Source: Ramlibacter algicola (GTDB lineage Bacteria > Pseudomonadota > Gammaproteobacteria > Burkholderiales > Burkholderiaceae_C). From it: DNA of 64,000 nt. The DNA is taken from positions 2,356,001-2,420,000 of the forward strand of contig NZ_JAEDAO010000001.1 of NCBI RefSeq assembly GCF_016641735.1. Reading direction: 5' to 3'. Numbering within the stretch: the stretch's first letter is position 1; each line of letters opens with the position of its first letter. The position numbers and the translations under genes were made by a program. The notes below the pieces were generated by a model, which ran no database searches, had not been told where the DNA came from, and saw only the letters and a program-made list of their open reading frames with translations. Below, one piece after another: positions 1 through 9,929 of the stretch.

Positions 1-24
1 CGCGTGCTGCCGCAGTGAGCGTCG

Positions 25-666
25 TCAGGGTTTGACCAGGCCCTTGCGCACGGCGTAGCGCGTGAGGCTGGCGATGTCGTTCAGCCGCAGGCGTTCCATG
101 ATCCGCGCGCGGTGCACGTCCACGGTCTTGGGCGACAGGCCGAGATCGAAAGCGATCTCCTTGCTGGCCTTGCCCTGCGCGATCAGCTTGAGGATCTCGA
201 CCTGGCGTTCCGTCAGTTCGTCGTTCGCGGTCGGTTCGGCCGGCTGCAGCAGCCGGTGCGCGATGGCCGGGCTGAAGTAGCTGCCGGTGGCCATCACGCT
301 GCGGATCGACTGCTCGAGCTCGAACGGCGGCGCGTCCTTCATCAGGTAGCCGCAGGCCCCGCTGGCGACGGCGCGCTTGACGAAGTCCACGGTGTCGTAC
401 ATGGACAGCACGAGCAGCCGGACTTCGGGGTGGCGCTCGTGGATCACCGAGATCGCGGCGATGCCGTCCATGACGGGCATCGAGATGTCCGTCATGACGA
501 CGTCGGGCGGAGCGGCGTCGACGAGGGCGACCAGTTCCTCGCCATTGCGGGCCTCGGCGACGACGTCGACGCCGCCCACCATGCCAAGCAGCGCCTTGAT
601 GCCGGAGCGCACCATGTCGTGGTCGTCCGCGAGCACCACGCGGACGGGTTCGTTGTCGGGTTTCAT
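25..666 (-). CDS. NarL/FixJ-type two-component response regulator
   Basis: A 213-aa DNA-binding response regulator. The receiver domain (about residues 8-125) has the acidic pair D14/D15, the phospho-acceptor D60 in TDISMPVMDG, and conserved S88 and K110. A LuxR-type helix-turn-helix follows (about 151-210, beginning LTERQVEILKLIAQGK). By family, phosphorylation releases the output domain to bind promoters. No sensor kinase is seen beside it; if one is adjacent it lies beyond the left edge. The start ATG is followed closely by the receiver fold, so the N-terminus is secure. The regulated genes cannot be deduced. Confidence 0.93.
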   Translation of the reverse strand: MKPDNEPVRVVLADDHDMVRSGIKALLGMVGGVDVVAEARNGEELVALVDAAPPDVVMTDISMPVMDGIAAISVIHERHPEVRLLVLSMYDTVDFVKRAVASGACGYLMKDAPPFELEQSIRSVMATGSYFSPAIAHRLLQPAEPTANDELTERQVEILKLIAQGKASKEIAFDLGLSPKTVDVHRARIMERLRLNDIASLTRYAVRKGLVKP

Positions 667-717
667 CGGGCCGGGCAGTGTAGGCCGACCGTGGCGACGG
701 CTCGTTGCCTGTCGTAA

Positions 718-725
718 GGAATTCC
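718..725. promoter_or_regulatory. GGAATTCC palindrome in the divergent promoter region
   Basis: A perfect 8-bp palindrome sits in the 154-bp gap between the response regulator and the GGDEF-like gene, inside the wider A+T-richer string TAAGGAATTCCCCTAA. It could be a binding site for the neighbouring LuxR-type regulator, but a single 8-bp palindrome is weak evidence. The rest of the gap shows nothing else distinctive. Confidence 0.25.
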
Positions 726-820
726 CCTAAGCGGGCACCAACCACATCCGCAAGCCCGCGCAACCCATCCGTGATGTCATTGCCGGGTTGCTTCCCCGTC
801 CACGGACACCAGCAGTTCCC

Positions 821-1471
821 ATGTCCGCCGACTTCGCCCCCACCACCCGGTTCCCCGTCTTCGGCGACGGGCCGACCCCGTCACCCACCCGCTTCCTGCG
901 CTGGTTCCAGCGCCGCAGCGACCCGCTGCAGGACCGCCGCACCGGCCTGCTGAACCGCGAAGGCCTCGTGGCCCGCGCCGATGCCGTGCTGCGCTCGCGC
1001 AGCTGGGCGCGCGCATCGCTCGTCGTGCTCTCCTTCGACGACCTGCCCGAATCGGCCGTGCTGTGGGGCGACGCGGCCGCGAACGCGCTGATGCTGCGCA
1101 TCGCGCACGCGCTGCGCCGCGCGGCCGGCCGTCGTGGGCTGGCCGCCCGCACGGGGCCGGTGCAGTTCGCCGTCCTGTTGCCCGGCCGGTGCCGGCAGTC
1201 CGCGATCGACGCCGTGACGGCGGTGCTGGGACAGCCCTGCCGGGTCGAACTCGACTGGCACGGCGAGGAACTGGTCTGCGTCCCGGACGTCGCCGCCGAA
1301 GTGTGGGAAGGCGAGGAAGGCGGCATCGCGCCGCTCCTCGAGCAACTGTGCGCATCGCTGGCGCGCCACCGGAACCGGCGCGCGCGGCACCACGACTTCA
1401 TCCGCCGCGAGCGCGAGCGGCACTCGCGTCCCTTCGGCTGCTCGCAGGTCGACTCGCTTCCGGCGTCCTGA
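821..1471 (+). CDS. Degenerate GGDEF-domain protein
   Basis: A 216-aa protein with the opening of a diguanylate cyclase domain (DRRTGLLNREGL, about residues 38-49) and the fold's later strand QFAVLLPG. The signature loop that should read GGDEF reads GPVQF (about 112-116), so the metal- and substrate-binding acidic residues are missing. It should not make c-di-GMP; such domains usually act as GTP- or protein-binding modules. A TTG 33 bases upstream could extend it by 11 residues, but the ATG is preferred. There is no membrane segment. It is divergent from the response regulator and may belong to the same signalling unit (inference). Confidence 0.75.
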   Translation: MSADFAPTTRFPVFGDGPTPSPTRFLRWFQRRSDPLQDRRTGLLNREGLVARADAVLRSRSWARASLVVLSFDDLPESAVLWGDAAANALMLRIAHALRRAAGRRGLAARTGPVQFAVLLPGRCRQSAIDAVTAVLGQPCRVELDWHGEELVCVPDVAAEVWEGEEGGIAPLLEQLCASLARHRNRRARHHDFIRRERERHSRPFGCSQVDSLPAS

Positions 1472-1489
1472 ACGGCTCGCGGCGCGGCC

Positions 1490-1495
1490 GATAAT
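1490..1495 (+). promoter_or_regulatory. Candidate -10 element (GATAAT) for the isochorismatase-like gene
   Basis: GATAAT lies 23 nt before the ATG at 1519, which would put the transcript start near 1502 and give a short leader. No convincing -35 is seen. Confidence 0.35.
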
Positions 1496-1518
1496 CGCGG
1501 GTCCACAAGGGACCCACG

Positions 1519-2121
1519 ATGCTGCTCGACGCCGATGATTGCCACCTCGTCCTCGTGGACGTCCAGCAGCGGCTGCTGCCGGCGATCGCCGACGCCGCCA
1601 CCGTGCTGGCCAACCTGCAGCGGCTCGCCCGCGGCGCGCAACTGCTCGACGTGCCCTGCACGGCCACCGAACACAACCCACGTGGCCTCGGGCCGATGGA
1701 CGCCACCTTGCGCCCATTCGCCGGGGCGGTCGTCCCCAAGATGTCGTTCAGCGCCGTCGAGGCGCTGCTGCCCCGCCTGCGCCCCGCCGTGCGACAGGCG
1801 CAGGGCAACGCCCGCAGCCTGCCCAAGCACCTGCGCAAGCCGGCCGAGGCCGCGCCCGAGGCGCCCGGCAGCATCGTGCTCGCCGGCTGCGAGACGCACG
1901 TGTGCCTGCTGCAGACCGCGCTCGAACTGCTCGACGAGGAATTCGACGTCTGTGTCGTCACCGACGCCTGCGGTTCGCGCACCGAGCGCAACCGCGACGC
2001 CGCGTTCGACCGGCTCGCCGGCGCGGGCTGCGAGCTGGTCACGACCGAGATGGTGCTGTTCGAATGGTTGCGCAGCGCGGACCACCCCGCGTTCGAGGAC
2101 GTCCTGGCCCTGGTGAAGTGA
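1519..2121 (+). CDS. Isochorismatase-family cysteine hydrolase
   Basis: A 200-aa cytoplasmic hydrolase of the isochorismatase/nicotinamidase superfamily. The family's catalytic triad is visible: D14 in VLVDVQQ, K74 in VVPKMSF, and nucleophile C129 in GCETHVCLLQT. A region at about 95-115, rich in charged residues and proline, precedes the core strand. The true substrate is unknown; members hydrolyse amides or vinyl ethers. The gene ends 11 nt before prpE and is probably co-transcribed with it. Confidence 0.88.
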   Translation: MLLDADDCHLVLVDVQQRLLPAIADAATVLANLQRLARGAQLLDVPCTATEHNPRGLGPMDATLRPFAGAVVPKMSFSAVEALLPRLRPAVRQAQGNARSLPKHLRKPAEAAPEAPGSIVLAGCETHVCLLQTALELLDEEFDVCVVTDACGSRTERNRDAAFDRLAGAGCELVTTEMVLFEWLRSADHPAFEDVLALVK

Positions 2122-2132
2122 GAGGAGACCGC

Positions 2133-4025
2133 ATGGGTTACGCCGAGTTCTACCGCCGCTCCGTCGAGGAGCCCGATGCGTTCTGGGCCGAGCAGGCCCG
2201 GCTGGTCGACTGGAAGCAGCCGCCGCAGCGCATCTGCGACGACTCGCGGCCACCGTTCACGCGCTGGTTCGGCGGCGGCACGACCAACCTGTGCCACAAC
2301 GCGGTCGACCGGCACCTCCAGGCGCGCGGCGACCAGCCCGCGCTGATCACGATCTCGACCGAGACCGATACCGAGCGAACCTACACGTACCGCGAACTGC
2401 ACGCCGAGGTGCAGCGCACGGCGGCCGTCCTGCGCGAGCTGGGCGTGGGCCGCGGCGACCGCGTGCTGGTCTACATGCCAATGGTGGCCGACGCCGTGTT
2501 CGCGATGCTGGCCTGCGCTCGCATCGGCGCGATCCACTCGGTGGTGTTCGGCGGCTTCGCGTCGGTGTCGCTGGCCTCGCGCATCGACGATGCGCGGCCG
2601 AAGGTGATCGTCAGCGCCGACGCCGGTTCGCGCGGCGGCCGCGTCGTGCCGTACAAGCCGCTGCTGGACGAGGCGATCCGGCTCGCGTCGCACAAGCCGT
2701 CGGCGGTGCTGCTCGCGGATCGCGGCCTCGCGCCGATGGAGCGCGTGCCCGGCCGTGACCTCGACTGGGCGCCGCTGCGCGAGAAGCACCTGCACACCGA
2801 GGTGCCCTGTGAATGGCTGGACGCCAGCGAGGTCAGCTACACGCTCTACACGAGCGGCACGACCGGCCAGCCCAAGGGCGTGCAGCGCGACGTCGGCGGC
2901 TATGCGGTGGCGCTGGCCGCGAGCATGAAGCACATCTTCCAGGGCGAAGCGGGCCAGACCTTCTTCTGCGCCAGCGACATCGGCTGGGTGGTGGGCCACA
3001 GCTACATCGTCTACGGCCCGCTGATCGCCGGCATGGCGACCGTGCTGTACGAGGGCCTGCCGATCCGGCCCGACGCCGCGATCTGGTGGAGCATCGTCGA
3101 GAAGCACCGCGTCAGCCTGATGTTCACGTCGCCGACCGCGGTGCGCGTGCTGAAGAAGCACGACCCGTCGCACCTGAAGAAGCACGACGTGTCCACCCTG
3201 CGCGGGCTGTTCCTGGCTGGCGAGCCGCTCGACGAACCGACGGCGCGCTGGATCTCGGACGCGCTGGGCGTGCCCATCATCGACAACTACTGGCAGACCG
3301 AAAGCGGCTGGCCGATCCTGACGATCGCGAACGGGGTGGAGAAGAAGCCGTCGAAGTTCGGCAGCCCGGGCGTGCCGATGTACGGCTACCGCATCAAGCT
3401 GCTGCACGAGTCGACTGGCCAGGAACTCACGGGCGCCGACGAGAAGGGCGTGGTCGTGATCGAAGGGCCGACGCCGCCCGGCTTCATGCAGACCGTGTGG
3501 GGCGACGACGAGCGCTACGTGCGCACCTACTGGGAGAGCATCCCCGGCCAGCACGTCTACAGCACCTTCGACTGGGGCATCCGCGACCAGGACGGCTACT
3601 ACTACATCCTCGGCCGCACCGACGACGTGATCAACGTGGCCGGGCACCGGCTTGGCACGCGCGAGATCGAGGAGAGCATCTCCAGCCATCCGGCCGTGGC
3701 GGAGGTCGCGGTGGTCGGCGTCGCCGACCAGGTGAAAGGCCAGGTGGCGATGGCCTTCGTCGTGCCGCGCGACCAGGGCGCCGTTGCCGACCCGCAGGGT
3801 GCGCTGAAGCTCGAGGGCGACATCATGAAGGTCGTCGACCAGCAGCTCGGCGCCGTCGCCCGGCCATCCCGCGTGCGGTTCGTCTCCCTGCTGCCCAAGA
3901 CCCGCAGCGGCAAGCTCCTGCGCCGCGCGATCCAGGCCGTCTGCGAAGGCCGCGACCCCGGCGACCTGACCACCATCGAAGACCCCACCGCCCTCCAGCA
4001 GATCAAGGACCAACTGAACGCCTAG
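2133..4025 (+). CDS. prpE: Propionyl-CoA synthetase (acyl-CoA synthetase)
   Basis: A 630-aa AMP-forming acyl-CoA synthetase that activates a short-chain acid, most likely propionate, to its CoA ester. The adenylate signature YTSGTTGQPKG begins at residue 239, the late motif YILGRTDDVINVAGHRLG is intact, and the conserved lysine is K594 in TRSGKLLRR, the residue acetylated in the family. The reading frame stays open upstream, but the start chosen follows the ribosome site AGAGGAG at 2121-2127 and matches the family N-terminus (MGYAEFYRRS). No prpB or prpC methylcitrate-cycle gene is nearby. Substrate choice between propionate and acetate is an inference from overall similarity. Confidence 0.93.
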   Translation: MGYAEFYRRSVEEPDAFWAEQARLVDWKQPPQRICDDSRPPFTRWFGGGTTNLCHNAVDRHLQARGDQPALITISTETDTERTYTYRELHAEVQRTAAVLRELGVGRGDRVLVYMPMVADAVFAMLACARIGAIHSVVFGGFASVSLASRIDDARPKVIVSADAGSRGGRVVPYKPLLDEAIRLASHKPSAVLLADRGLAPMERVPGRDLDWAPLREKHLHTEVPCEWLDASEVSYTLYTSGTTGQPKGVQRDVGGYAVALAASMKHIFQGEAGQTFFCASDIGWVVGHSYIVYGPLIAGMATVLYEGLPIRPDAAIWWSIVEKHRVSLMFTSPTAVRVLKKHDPSHLKKHDVSTLRGLFLAGEPLDEPTARWISDALGVPIIDNYWQTESGWPILTIANGVEKKPSKFGSPGVPMYGYRIKLLHESTGQELTGADEKGVVVIEGPTPPGFMQTVWGDDERYVRTYWESIPGQHVYSTFDWGIRDQDGYYYILGRTDDVINVAGHRLGTREIEESISSHPAVAEVAVVGVADQVKGQVAMAFVVPRDQGAVADPQGALKLEGDIMKVVDQQLGAVARPSRVRFVSLLPKTRSGKLLRRAIQAVCEGRDPGDLTTIEDPTALQQIKDQLNA

Positions 4026-4041
4026 CAAGCCACGCTCCGCC

Positions 4042-4065
4042 CCCTCTCCCCCTCGGGGGAGAGGG
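4042..4065. repeat. G+C-rich palindromic repeat downstream of prpE
   Basis: Two perfect 11-base arms (CCCTCTCCCCC and GGGGGAGAGGG) flank a two-base loop. This 'ccctctcccc' palindrome is a family scattered through proteobacterial intergenic regions. It lies 17 bases after the prpE stop and may end or stabilise the transcript, although there is no U-tract. Confidence 0.75.
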
Positions 4066-4145
4066 ATGGGGTGAGGGGGTTCGTGACGATCCCATCCGCC
4101 AAGCGGATGCGCTTGTGGGGTGGTGACCGGGGGGCGGCGACGCAG

Positions 4146-4162
4146 GTGCCACGAAGTGGCAC
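4146..4162. promoter_or_regulatory. Inverted repeat upstream of sucA (possible operator)
   Basis: GTGCCAC-GAA-GTGGCAC is a perfect 7+7 inverted repeat in the 260-bp gap before sucA. Its size and symmetry suit a dimeric regulator. The regulator is unknown and the sucA promoter was not located with confidence. Confidence 0.4.
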
Positions 4163-4285
4163 AATCGCGGCGCAACTCCGGTCCTTCCACCCCACAGTTC
4201 GCATCCGCTAACCGGTCCAGCCGTGTCGCGGAAGGTTTCCTCAACCAGCTGAAGCTCCCTGCAGGGGAGCAGAAAGTAGCGAGAG

Positions 4286-7156
4286 ATGAGCGACAGCTCC
4301 GTCTACAAGGCCTATCTCGGCAACTCGTACCTGTTCGGCGGCAACGCGCCCTACGTCGAGGAGATGTACGAGAACTACCTGGCCAACCCCGGGAGCGTTC
4401 CCGACACCTGGCGCGATTACTTCGACGCCCTCCAGCACGTCCCGGCCTCCGACGGCAGCAATGCCAAGGACGTGCCGCACATGCCCGTCATCAACGCGTT
4501 CGCCGAGCGCGCCAAGCAGGGCGGCACGCGCGTCGTGCAGGCGGCGGGCGCCGACCTCGAGCTGGCCCGCAAGCGCACCGCCGTCCAGCAGCTGATCGCC
4601 GCCTACCGCAACGTCGGCTGCCGCTGGGCCGACCTCGACCCGCTCAAGCGCACCGAGCGCGAGAACATCCCCGAGCTCGACGCCTCGTTCTACGGCTTCA
4701 CGGCCGCCGACCAGGAAGCGGTGTTCAACACCAGCAACACGTTCTTCGGCAAGGAGTCGATGTCGCTGCGCGAGCTGCAGAACGCGCTGCGCGAAACCTA
4801 CTGCGGCACCATCGGCGCCGAGTTCATGTACATCAGCGACCAGGGCCGCAAGCGCTGGTGGCAGCAGAAGCTGGAGTCGGTCCGCGCCAAGCCGAACTTC
4901 AGCACGGACAAGAAGAAGCACATCCTCGACCGCCTGACGGCCGCCGAGGGCCTCGAGCGCTTCCTGCACACCAAGTACGTCGGCCAGAAGCGCTTCTCGC
5001 TGGAAGGCGGCGAGAGCTTCATCGCCTCGATGGACGAGCTGATCCAGCAGGCCGGCAGCAAGGGCGTGCAGGAGATCGTGATCGGCATGGCCCACCGCGG
5101 CCGCCTGAACGTGCTGGTGAACACGCTGGGCAAGATGCCCGCCGACCTGTTCGCCGAGTTCGACCACACGGCCAAGGAAGACCTGCCCGCCGGCGACGTG
5201 AAGTACCACCAGGGCTTCTCGTCCGATGTCAGCACGCCCGGCGGCCCGGTGCACCTGTCGCTGGCCTTCAACCCGTCGCACCTCGAGATCGTCAACCCGG
5301 TCGTCGAAGGCTCGGTGCGCGCGCGCATGGACCGCCGCGCCGATCCCAAGGGCAAGCAGGTGCTGCCGGTGCTGGTGCACGGCGACGCCGCCATCGCAGG
5401 CCAGGGCGTGGTGCAGGAGACGCTGGCGCTGGCCGAAACGCGCGGCTACTTCACCGGCGGCACGGTCCACATCGTCATCAACAACCAGATCGGCTTCACC
5501 ACCAGCGACCCGCGCGACACGCGCTCGACGCTGTACTGCACCGACATCGTGAAGATGATCGAGGCGCCGGTGCTGCACGTGAACGGCGACGACCCGGAAG
5601 CGGTGGTGCTGGCGACGCAGCTGGCGCTCGAGTACCGGATGGAGTTCGCCAAGGACGTCGTGGTCGACATCGTCTGCTTCCGCAAGCTGGGCCACAACGA
5701 GCAGGACACGCCCTCGCTCACCCAGCCGCTGATGTACAAGAAGATCGCGCAGCACGCGGGCACCCGCAAGCTGTACGCCGACAAGCTGGCTGCGCAGGGC
5801 CTGGGCGACACGCTGGGCGACGACATGGCCAAGGCGTATCGCGCCGCCATGGACGCCGGCAAGCACACGGTCGACCCGGTGCTGACCAACTTCAAGAGCA
5901 AGTACGCCGTCGACTGGAGCCCGTACCTGGGCAAGAAGTGGACCGACGCCGCCGACACCGCCATCCCGATGGCCGAGTGGAAGCGCCTCGCCGAGCGCAT
6001 CACGACCGTGCCGGACGGCTTCACCGTGCACCCGCTGGTCAAGAAGGTGCTCGAGGACCGCGCCGCGATGGGCCGTGGCGACGTCAACGTCGACTGGGGC
6101 ATGGGCGAGCACATGGCGTTCGCCTCGCTGGTGGCCAGCGGCTATCCGGTGCGCCTGTCGGGCGAAGACGTCGGCCGCGGCACGTTCACGCACCGCCACG
6201 CCGTGCTGCACGACCAGAACCGCGAGCGCTGGGATACGGGCACCTACATCCCGCTGCAGAACGTGGCCGAGAACCAGGCGCCCTTCGTCTGCATCGACTC
6301 CATCCTGTCGGAAGAGGCGGTGCTCGGCTTCGAGTACGGCTACGCGTCCAACGACCCCAACACGCTGGTGATCTGGGAAGCGCAGTTCGGCGACTTCGCC
6401 AACGGCGCGCAGGTCGTCATCGACCAGTTCATCGCGTCGGGCGAAGTCAAGTGGGGCCGCGTCAACGGCATCACCCTGATGCTGCCGCACGGCTACGAAG
6501 GCCAGGGCCCGGAACACAGCTCCGCGCGCCTGGAGCGCTTCATGCAGCTGTCCGCGGACACCAATATCCAGGTCACGCAGCCGACCACGGCCAGCCAGAT
6601 CTTCCACCTGCTGCGCCGACAGGTCGTGCGCCCGCTGCGCAAGCCGCTGGTGATCATGACCCCCAAGTCGCTGCTGCGGAACAAGGACGCCACCTCGCCG
6701 CTGTCCGAGTTCACCCGCGGCGGCTTCCAGACCGTCATCCCCGAGATGAAGGCGGAGCTGAAGGCCGACAAGGTCAAGCGCGTGGTCGTCTGCTCGGGCA
6801 AGGTCTATTACGACCTGGCCAAGAAGCGCGAGGAGAAGGGCATCGACGACGCCGCGATCCTGCGCGTGGAACAGCTGTACCCGTTCCCGCACAAGGCGTT
6901 CGCCGCCGAGCTGAAGAAGTACCCCGCCGCCACCGAGATCGTCTGGTGCCAGGATGAGCCGCAGAACCAGGGCGCCTGGTTCTTCGTGCAGCACCAGATC
7001 CACGAGAACATGGCCGACGGCCAGAAGCTCGGGTACTCGGGCCGCGCCGCGTCGGCGTCGCCGGCCGTGGGCTACTCGCACCTGCACCAGGAGCAGCAGA
7101 AGGCCCTGGTCGAAGGCGCGTTCGGCAAGCTCAAGGGCTTCGTCCTGACCAAGTAA
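4286..7156 (+). CDS. sucA: 2-oxoglutarate dehydrogenase E1 component
   Basis: A 956-aa thiamine-diphosphate enzyme that decarboxylates 2-oxoglutarate and passes the succinyl group to the E2 lipoyl arm in the TCA cycle. The family hallmarks are visible: the N-terminal segment YVEEMYENYL, the cofactor region GMAHRGRLNVLVN, FNPSHLEIVNPVVEG, and the C-terminal transketolase-like half ending KLKGFVLTK. Length is normal for the family. It opens a tightly ordered operon with odhB and lpdA. The start follows a purine-rich leader (GCGAGAG). Confidence 0.98.
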   Translation: MSDSSVYKAYLGNSYLFGGNAPYVEEMYENYLANPGSVPDTWRDYFDALQHVPASDGSNAKDVPHMPVINAFAERAKQGGTRVVQAAGADLELARKRTAVQQLIAAYRNVGCRWADLDPLKRTERENIPELDASFYGFTAADQEAVFNTSNTFFGKESMSLRELQNALRETYCGTIGAEFMYISDQGRKRWWQQKLESVRAKPNFSTDKKKHILDRLTAAEGLERFLHTKYVGQKRFSLEGGESFIASMDELIQQAGSKGVQEIVIGMAHRGRLNVLVNTLGKMPADLFAEFDHTAKEDLPAGDVKYHQGFSSDVSTPGGPVHLSLAFNPSHLEIVNPVVEGSVRARMDRRADPKGKQVLPVLVHGDAAIAGQGVVQETLALAETRGYFTGGTVHIVINNQIGFTTSDPRDTRSTLYCTDIVKMIEAPVLHVNGDDPEAVVLATQLALEYRMEFAKDVVVDIVCFRKLGHNEQDTPSLTQPLMYKKIAQHAGTRKLYADKLAAQGLGDTLGDDMAKAYRAAMDAGKHTVDPVLTNFKSKYAVDWSPYLGKKWTDAADTAIPMAEWKRLAERITTVPDGFTVHPLVKKVLEDRAAMGRGDVNVDWGMGEHMAFASLVASGYPVRLSGEDVGRGTFTHRHAVLHDQNRERWDTGTYIPLQNVAENQAPFVCIDSILSEEAVLGFEYGYASNDPNTLVIWEAQFGDFANGAQVVIDQFIASGEVKWGRVNGITLMLPHGYEGQGPEHSSARLERFMQLSADTNIQVTQPTTASQIFHLLRRQVVRPLRKPLVIMTPKSLLRNKDATSPLSEFTRGGFQTVIPEMKAELKADKVKRVVVCSGKVYYDLAKKREEKGIDDAAILRVEQLYPFPHKAFAAELKKYPAATEIVWCQDEPQNQGAWFFVQHQIHENMADGQKLGYSGRAASASPAVGYSHLHQEQQKALVEGAFGKLKGFVLTK

Positions 7157-7230
7157 GAGGACGACACCGGCGCGCGGCCGTTACGGACGCCGCCTGTGTC
7201 CTTCCATAGAAGAATTCATAGGAACCAGAC

Positions 7231-8478
7231 ATGGCGATCGTTGACGTCAAGGTGCCCCAGCTCTCCGAATCGGTGGCCGAGGCGACCCTCCTGCAGTGGA
7301 AGAAGAAGGCCGGCGAGGCCGTCGCGCAGGACGAGATCCTGATCGAGATCGAGACCGACAAAGTCGTGCTCGAGGTGCCCGCGCCCAGCGCCGGCGTGCT
7401 GGCCGAGATCGTGGTCGCCGACGGTGGCACGGTGGTCGCCGAGCAGGTCATCGCGAAGATCGACACCGAAGGCAAGGCGAGCGCCGGCGCTCCGGCACCT
7501 GCCGCCGCTGCGCCTGCACCCGCTGCCGCGGCCTCGAAGCCCGCCGCGGCCGCACAGTCGTCCGGCAGCAAGTCCGACATTGCGATGCCGGCCGCCGCCA
7601 AGATCATGGCGGACAACAACATGGCGCCCGGCTCGGTGCAGGGCACCGGCCGCGACGGCCGCATCACCAAGGGCGACGTGCTGCAGGCCGCCAGCGGTGC
7701 AGCCGCGGCACCGAAGGCCGCCGCGCCGGCACCGGCGCTGCAACAGGTCGCCGCGCCGGCCGCGATGAACCTGGGCGACCGCCCCGAGCAGCGCGTGCCG
7801 ATGTCGCGCCTGCGCGCGCGCGTCGCCGAGCGCCTGCTGCAGTCGCAGTCGACCAACGCCATCCTCACCACCTTCAACGAGGTCAACATGGCCCCGGTGA
7901 TGGAGATGCGCAAGCGCTTCCAGGAGAAGTTCGAGAAGGAGCACGGCGTGAAGCTGGGCTTCATGTCCTTCTTCGTGAAGGCCGCCGTGCACGCGCTGAA
8001 GAAGTACCCGGTGATCAACGCCAGCGTCGACGGCACCGACATCGTCTACCACGGCTACTTCGACATCGGCATCGCGGTGGGCTCCCCGCGCGGCCTGGTG
8101 GTGCCGATCCTGCGCAACGCCGACCAGATGTCGTTCGCCGACATCGAGAAGAAGATCGCCGAGTTCGGCGCCAAGGCGCGCGACGGCAAGCTGGGCATCG
8201 AGGACATGACCGGCGGCACGTTCTCCATCTCCAACGGCGGCGTGTTCGGCTCGATGCTGTCGACGCCCATCATCAACCCGCCCCAGTCGGCCATCCTCGG
8301 CGTGCACGCGACCAAGGACCGCGCCGTCGTCGAGAACGGGCAGGTCGTGGTGCGGCCGATGAACTACCTGGCCATGTCCTACGACCACCGCATCATCGAC
8401 GGCCGCGAAGCCGTGCTGGGCCTGGTCGCGATGAAGGAAGCGCTGGAAGACCCGGCGCGCCTGCTGTTCGATCTGTAA
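7231..8478 (+). CDS. odhB: Dihydrolipoyllysine succinyltransferase (E2 of 2-oxoglutarate dehydrogenase)
   Basis: A 415-aa E2 subunit. It has one lipoyl domain with the lipoylated lysine K44 in [11 protein letters not shown]. An Ala/Pro linker (about 86-115) is followed by a peripheral-subunit-binding domain (about 118-150) and the catalytic acyltransferase core with H386 and D390 in SYDHRIIDG. It transfers succinyl groups to CoA and forms the core that binds E1 and E3. It lies 74 nt after sucA and 10 nt before lpdA, consistent with one mRNA. Confidence 0.98.
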   Translation: MAIVDVKVPQLSESVAEATLLQWKKKAGEAVAQDEILIEIETDKVVLEVPAPSAGVLAEIVVADGGTVVAEQVIAKIDTEGKASAGAPAPAAAAPAPAAAASKPAAAAQSSGSKSDIAMPAAAKIMADNNMAPGSVQGTGRDGRITKGDVLQAASGAAAAPKAAAPAPALQQVAAPAAMNLGDRPEQRVPMSRLRARVAERLLQSQSTNAILTTFNEVNMAPVMEMRKRFQEKFEKEHGVKLGFMSFFVKAAVHALKKYPVINASVDGTDIVYHGYFDIGIAVGSPRGLVVPILRNADQMSFADIEKKIAEFGAKARDGKLGIEDMTGGTFSISNGGVFGSMLSTPIINPPQSAILGVHATKDRAVVENGQVVVRPMNYLAMSYDHRIIDGREAVLGLVAMKEALEDPARLLFDL

Positions 8479-8488
8479 GGGGAGCAGC

Positions 8489-9916
8489 ATGGCGAAGAAC
8501 TTCGACGTGGTCGTCATCGGTGGCGGCCCCGGCGGCTACATCGCCGCCATCCGCGCGGCGCAGCTGGGCTTCAACACGGCCTGCATCGACGAGTGGAAGA
8601 ACAAGGACGGCAAGCCCGCGCCGGGCGGCACCTGCACCAACGTCGGCTGCATCCCGTCCAAGGCGTTGCTGCAGTCGTCGGAGAACTACGAGGAAGCCGG
8701 CAAGCATTTCGCCGACCACGGCATCAAGATCGCCGGCCTCGAGATCGACGTCGCCAAGATGCTGGCCCGCAAGGACCAGGTCGTGAAGCAGAACAACGAC
8801 GGCATCCTGTTCCTGTTCAAGAAGAACAAGGTCACGTTCTTCCATGGCCGCGGCTCGTTCGCCAAGGCCGGTGACGGCGGCTACGAGATCAGCGTCAAGG
8901 GCGCGGCCGACGAGACGATCACCGCGAAGCACGTGATCGTCGCCACCGGCTCCAACCCGCGCGCGCTGCCCGGCGTTCCGTTCGACGAGCAGAAGATCCT
9001 GTCCAACGACGGCGCGCTGCGCATCCCCGCGGTGCCCAAGAAGCTGGTGCTGATCGGTTCCGGCGTGATCGGCCTGGAGATGGGCTCCGTGTGGCGCCGT
9101 GTCGGCGCCGAAGTCACGGTGCTGGAAGCACTTCCGACTTTCCTGGGCGCGGTCGACGAGCAGATCGCCAAGGAAGCGCACAAGGCCTTCATCAAGCAAG
9201 GCCTGAAGATCGAACTGGGCGTCAAGGTCGGCGAGATCAAGACGGCCGGCAAGGGCGTGTCGGTGGCCTACACCACCGCCAAGGGCGAAGCGCAGACCCT
9301 CGATGCGGACAACGTCATCGTCTCGATCGGCCGCGTGCCGAACACCATCGGCCTGAACCCCGAGGCGGTAGGCCTGAAGCTGGACGAGCGTGGCGCCATC
9401 GTGGTCGACGGCGACTGCAAGACCAACCTGCCGAACGTCTGGGCGATCGGCGACGTCGTGCGCGGCCCGATGCTCGCGCACAAGGCGGAGGAAGAGGGGG
9501 TCGCGGTGGCCGAGCGCATCGCGGGCCAGCATGGCCACGTCAACTTCAACACCATCCCCTGGGTGATCTACACCAGCCCCGAGATCGCCTGGGTGGGCCG
9601 CACCGAACAGCAGCTCAAGGCCGACGGCGTCGCGTACAAGGCGGGCACCTTCCCGTTCATGGCCAACGGCCGCGCGCGCGCGCTGGGCGACACGACGGGC
9701 ATGGTCAAGTTCCTGGCCGACGCGAAGACCGACGAGATCCTGGGCGTTCACATCGTCGGCCCGATGGCCAGCGAGCTGATCTCCGAAGCCGTGGTGGCGA
9801 TGGAGTTCAAGGCCTCGGCCGAGGACATCGCCCGCATCTGCCACGCGCACCCGTCGCTGTCCGAAGCGACCAAGGAAGCCGCGCTGGCCGTCGACAAGCG
9901 CACGCTGAACTTCTGA
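8489..9916 (+). CDS. lpdA: Dihydrolipoyl dehydrogenase (E3)
   Basis: A 475-aa FAD flavoenzyme that reoxidises dihydrolipoyl groups with NAD+. An N-terminal FAD-binding [10 protein letters not shown] is followed by the redox-active disulfide C49/C54 in GGTCTNVGC, an NAD-binding [10 protein letters not shown], and the C-terminal dimer motif with H454 and E459 (HAHPSLSE). Its place directly after odhB assigns it to the 2-oxoglutarate complex, though it may also serve other lipoyl complexes. Confidence 0.98.
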   Translation: MAKNFDVVVIGGGPGGYIAAIRAAQLGFNTACIDEWKNKDGKPAPGGTCTNVGCIPSKALLQSSENYEEAGKHFADHGIKIAGLEIDVAKMLARKDQVVKQNNDGILFLFKKNKVTFFHGRGSFAKAGDGGYEISVKGAADETITAKHVIVATGSNPRALPGVPFDEQKILSNDGALRIPAVPKKLVLIGSGVIGLEMGSVWRRVGAEVTVLEALPTFLGAVDEQIAKEAHKAFIKQGLKIELGVKVGEIKTAGKGVSVAYTTAKGEAQTLDADNVIVSIGRVPNTIGLNPEAVGLKLDERGAIVVDGDCKTNLPNVWAIGDVVRGPMLAHKAEEEGVAVAERIAGQHGHVNFNTIPWVIYTSPEIAWVGRTEQQLKADGVAYKAGTFPFMANGRARALGDTTGMVKFLADAKTDEILGVHIVGPMASELISEAVVAMEFKASAEDIARICHAHPSLSEATKEAALAVDKRTLNF

Positions 9917-9929
9917 GGGCGGCAGCCAG

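Noticed and set aside
1539..2132. N-terminal extension of PrpE over the isochorismatase gene
   Set aside because: The extension is Arg/Ala-rich noise in another frame of a real gene; the family start and a ribosome site are at 2133.
4241..7087. 948-aa open frame on the minus strand
   Set aside because: It is exactly antisense to sucA. In very G+C-rich DNA the opposite strand often stays open; its product has low complexity and no domain.
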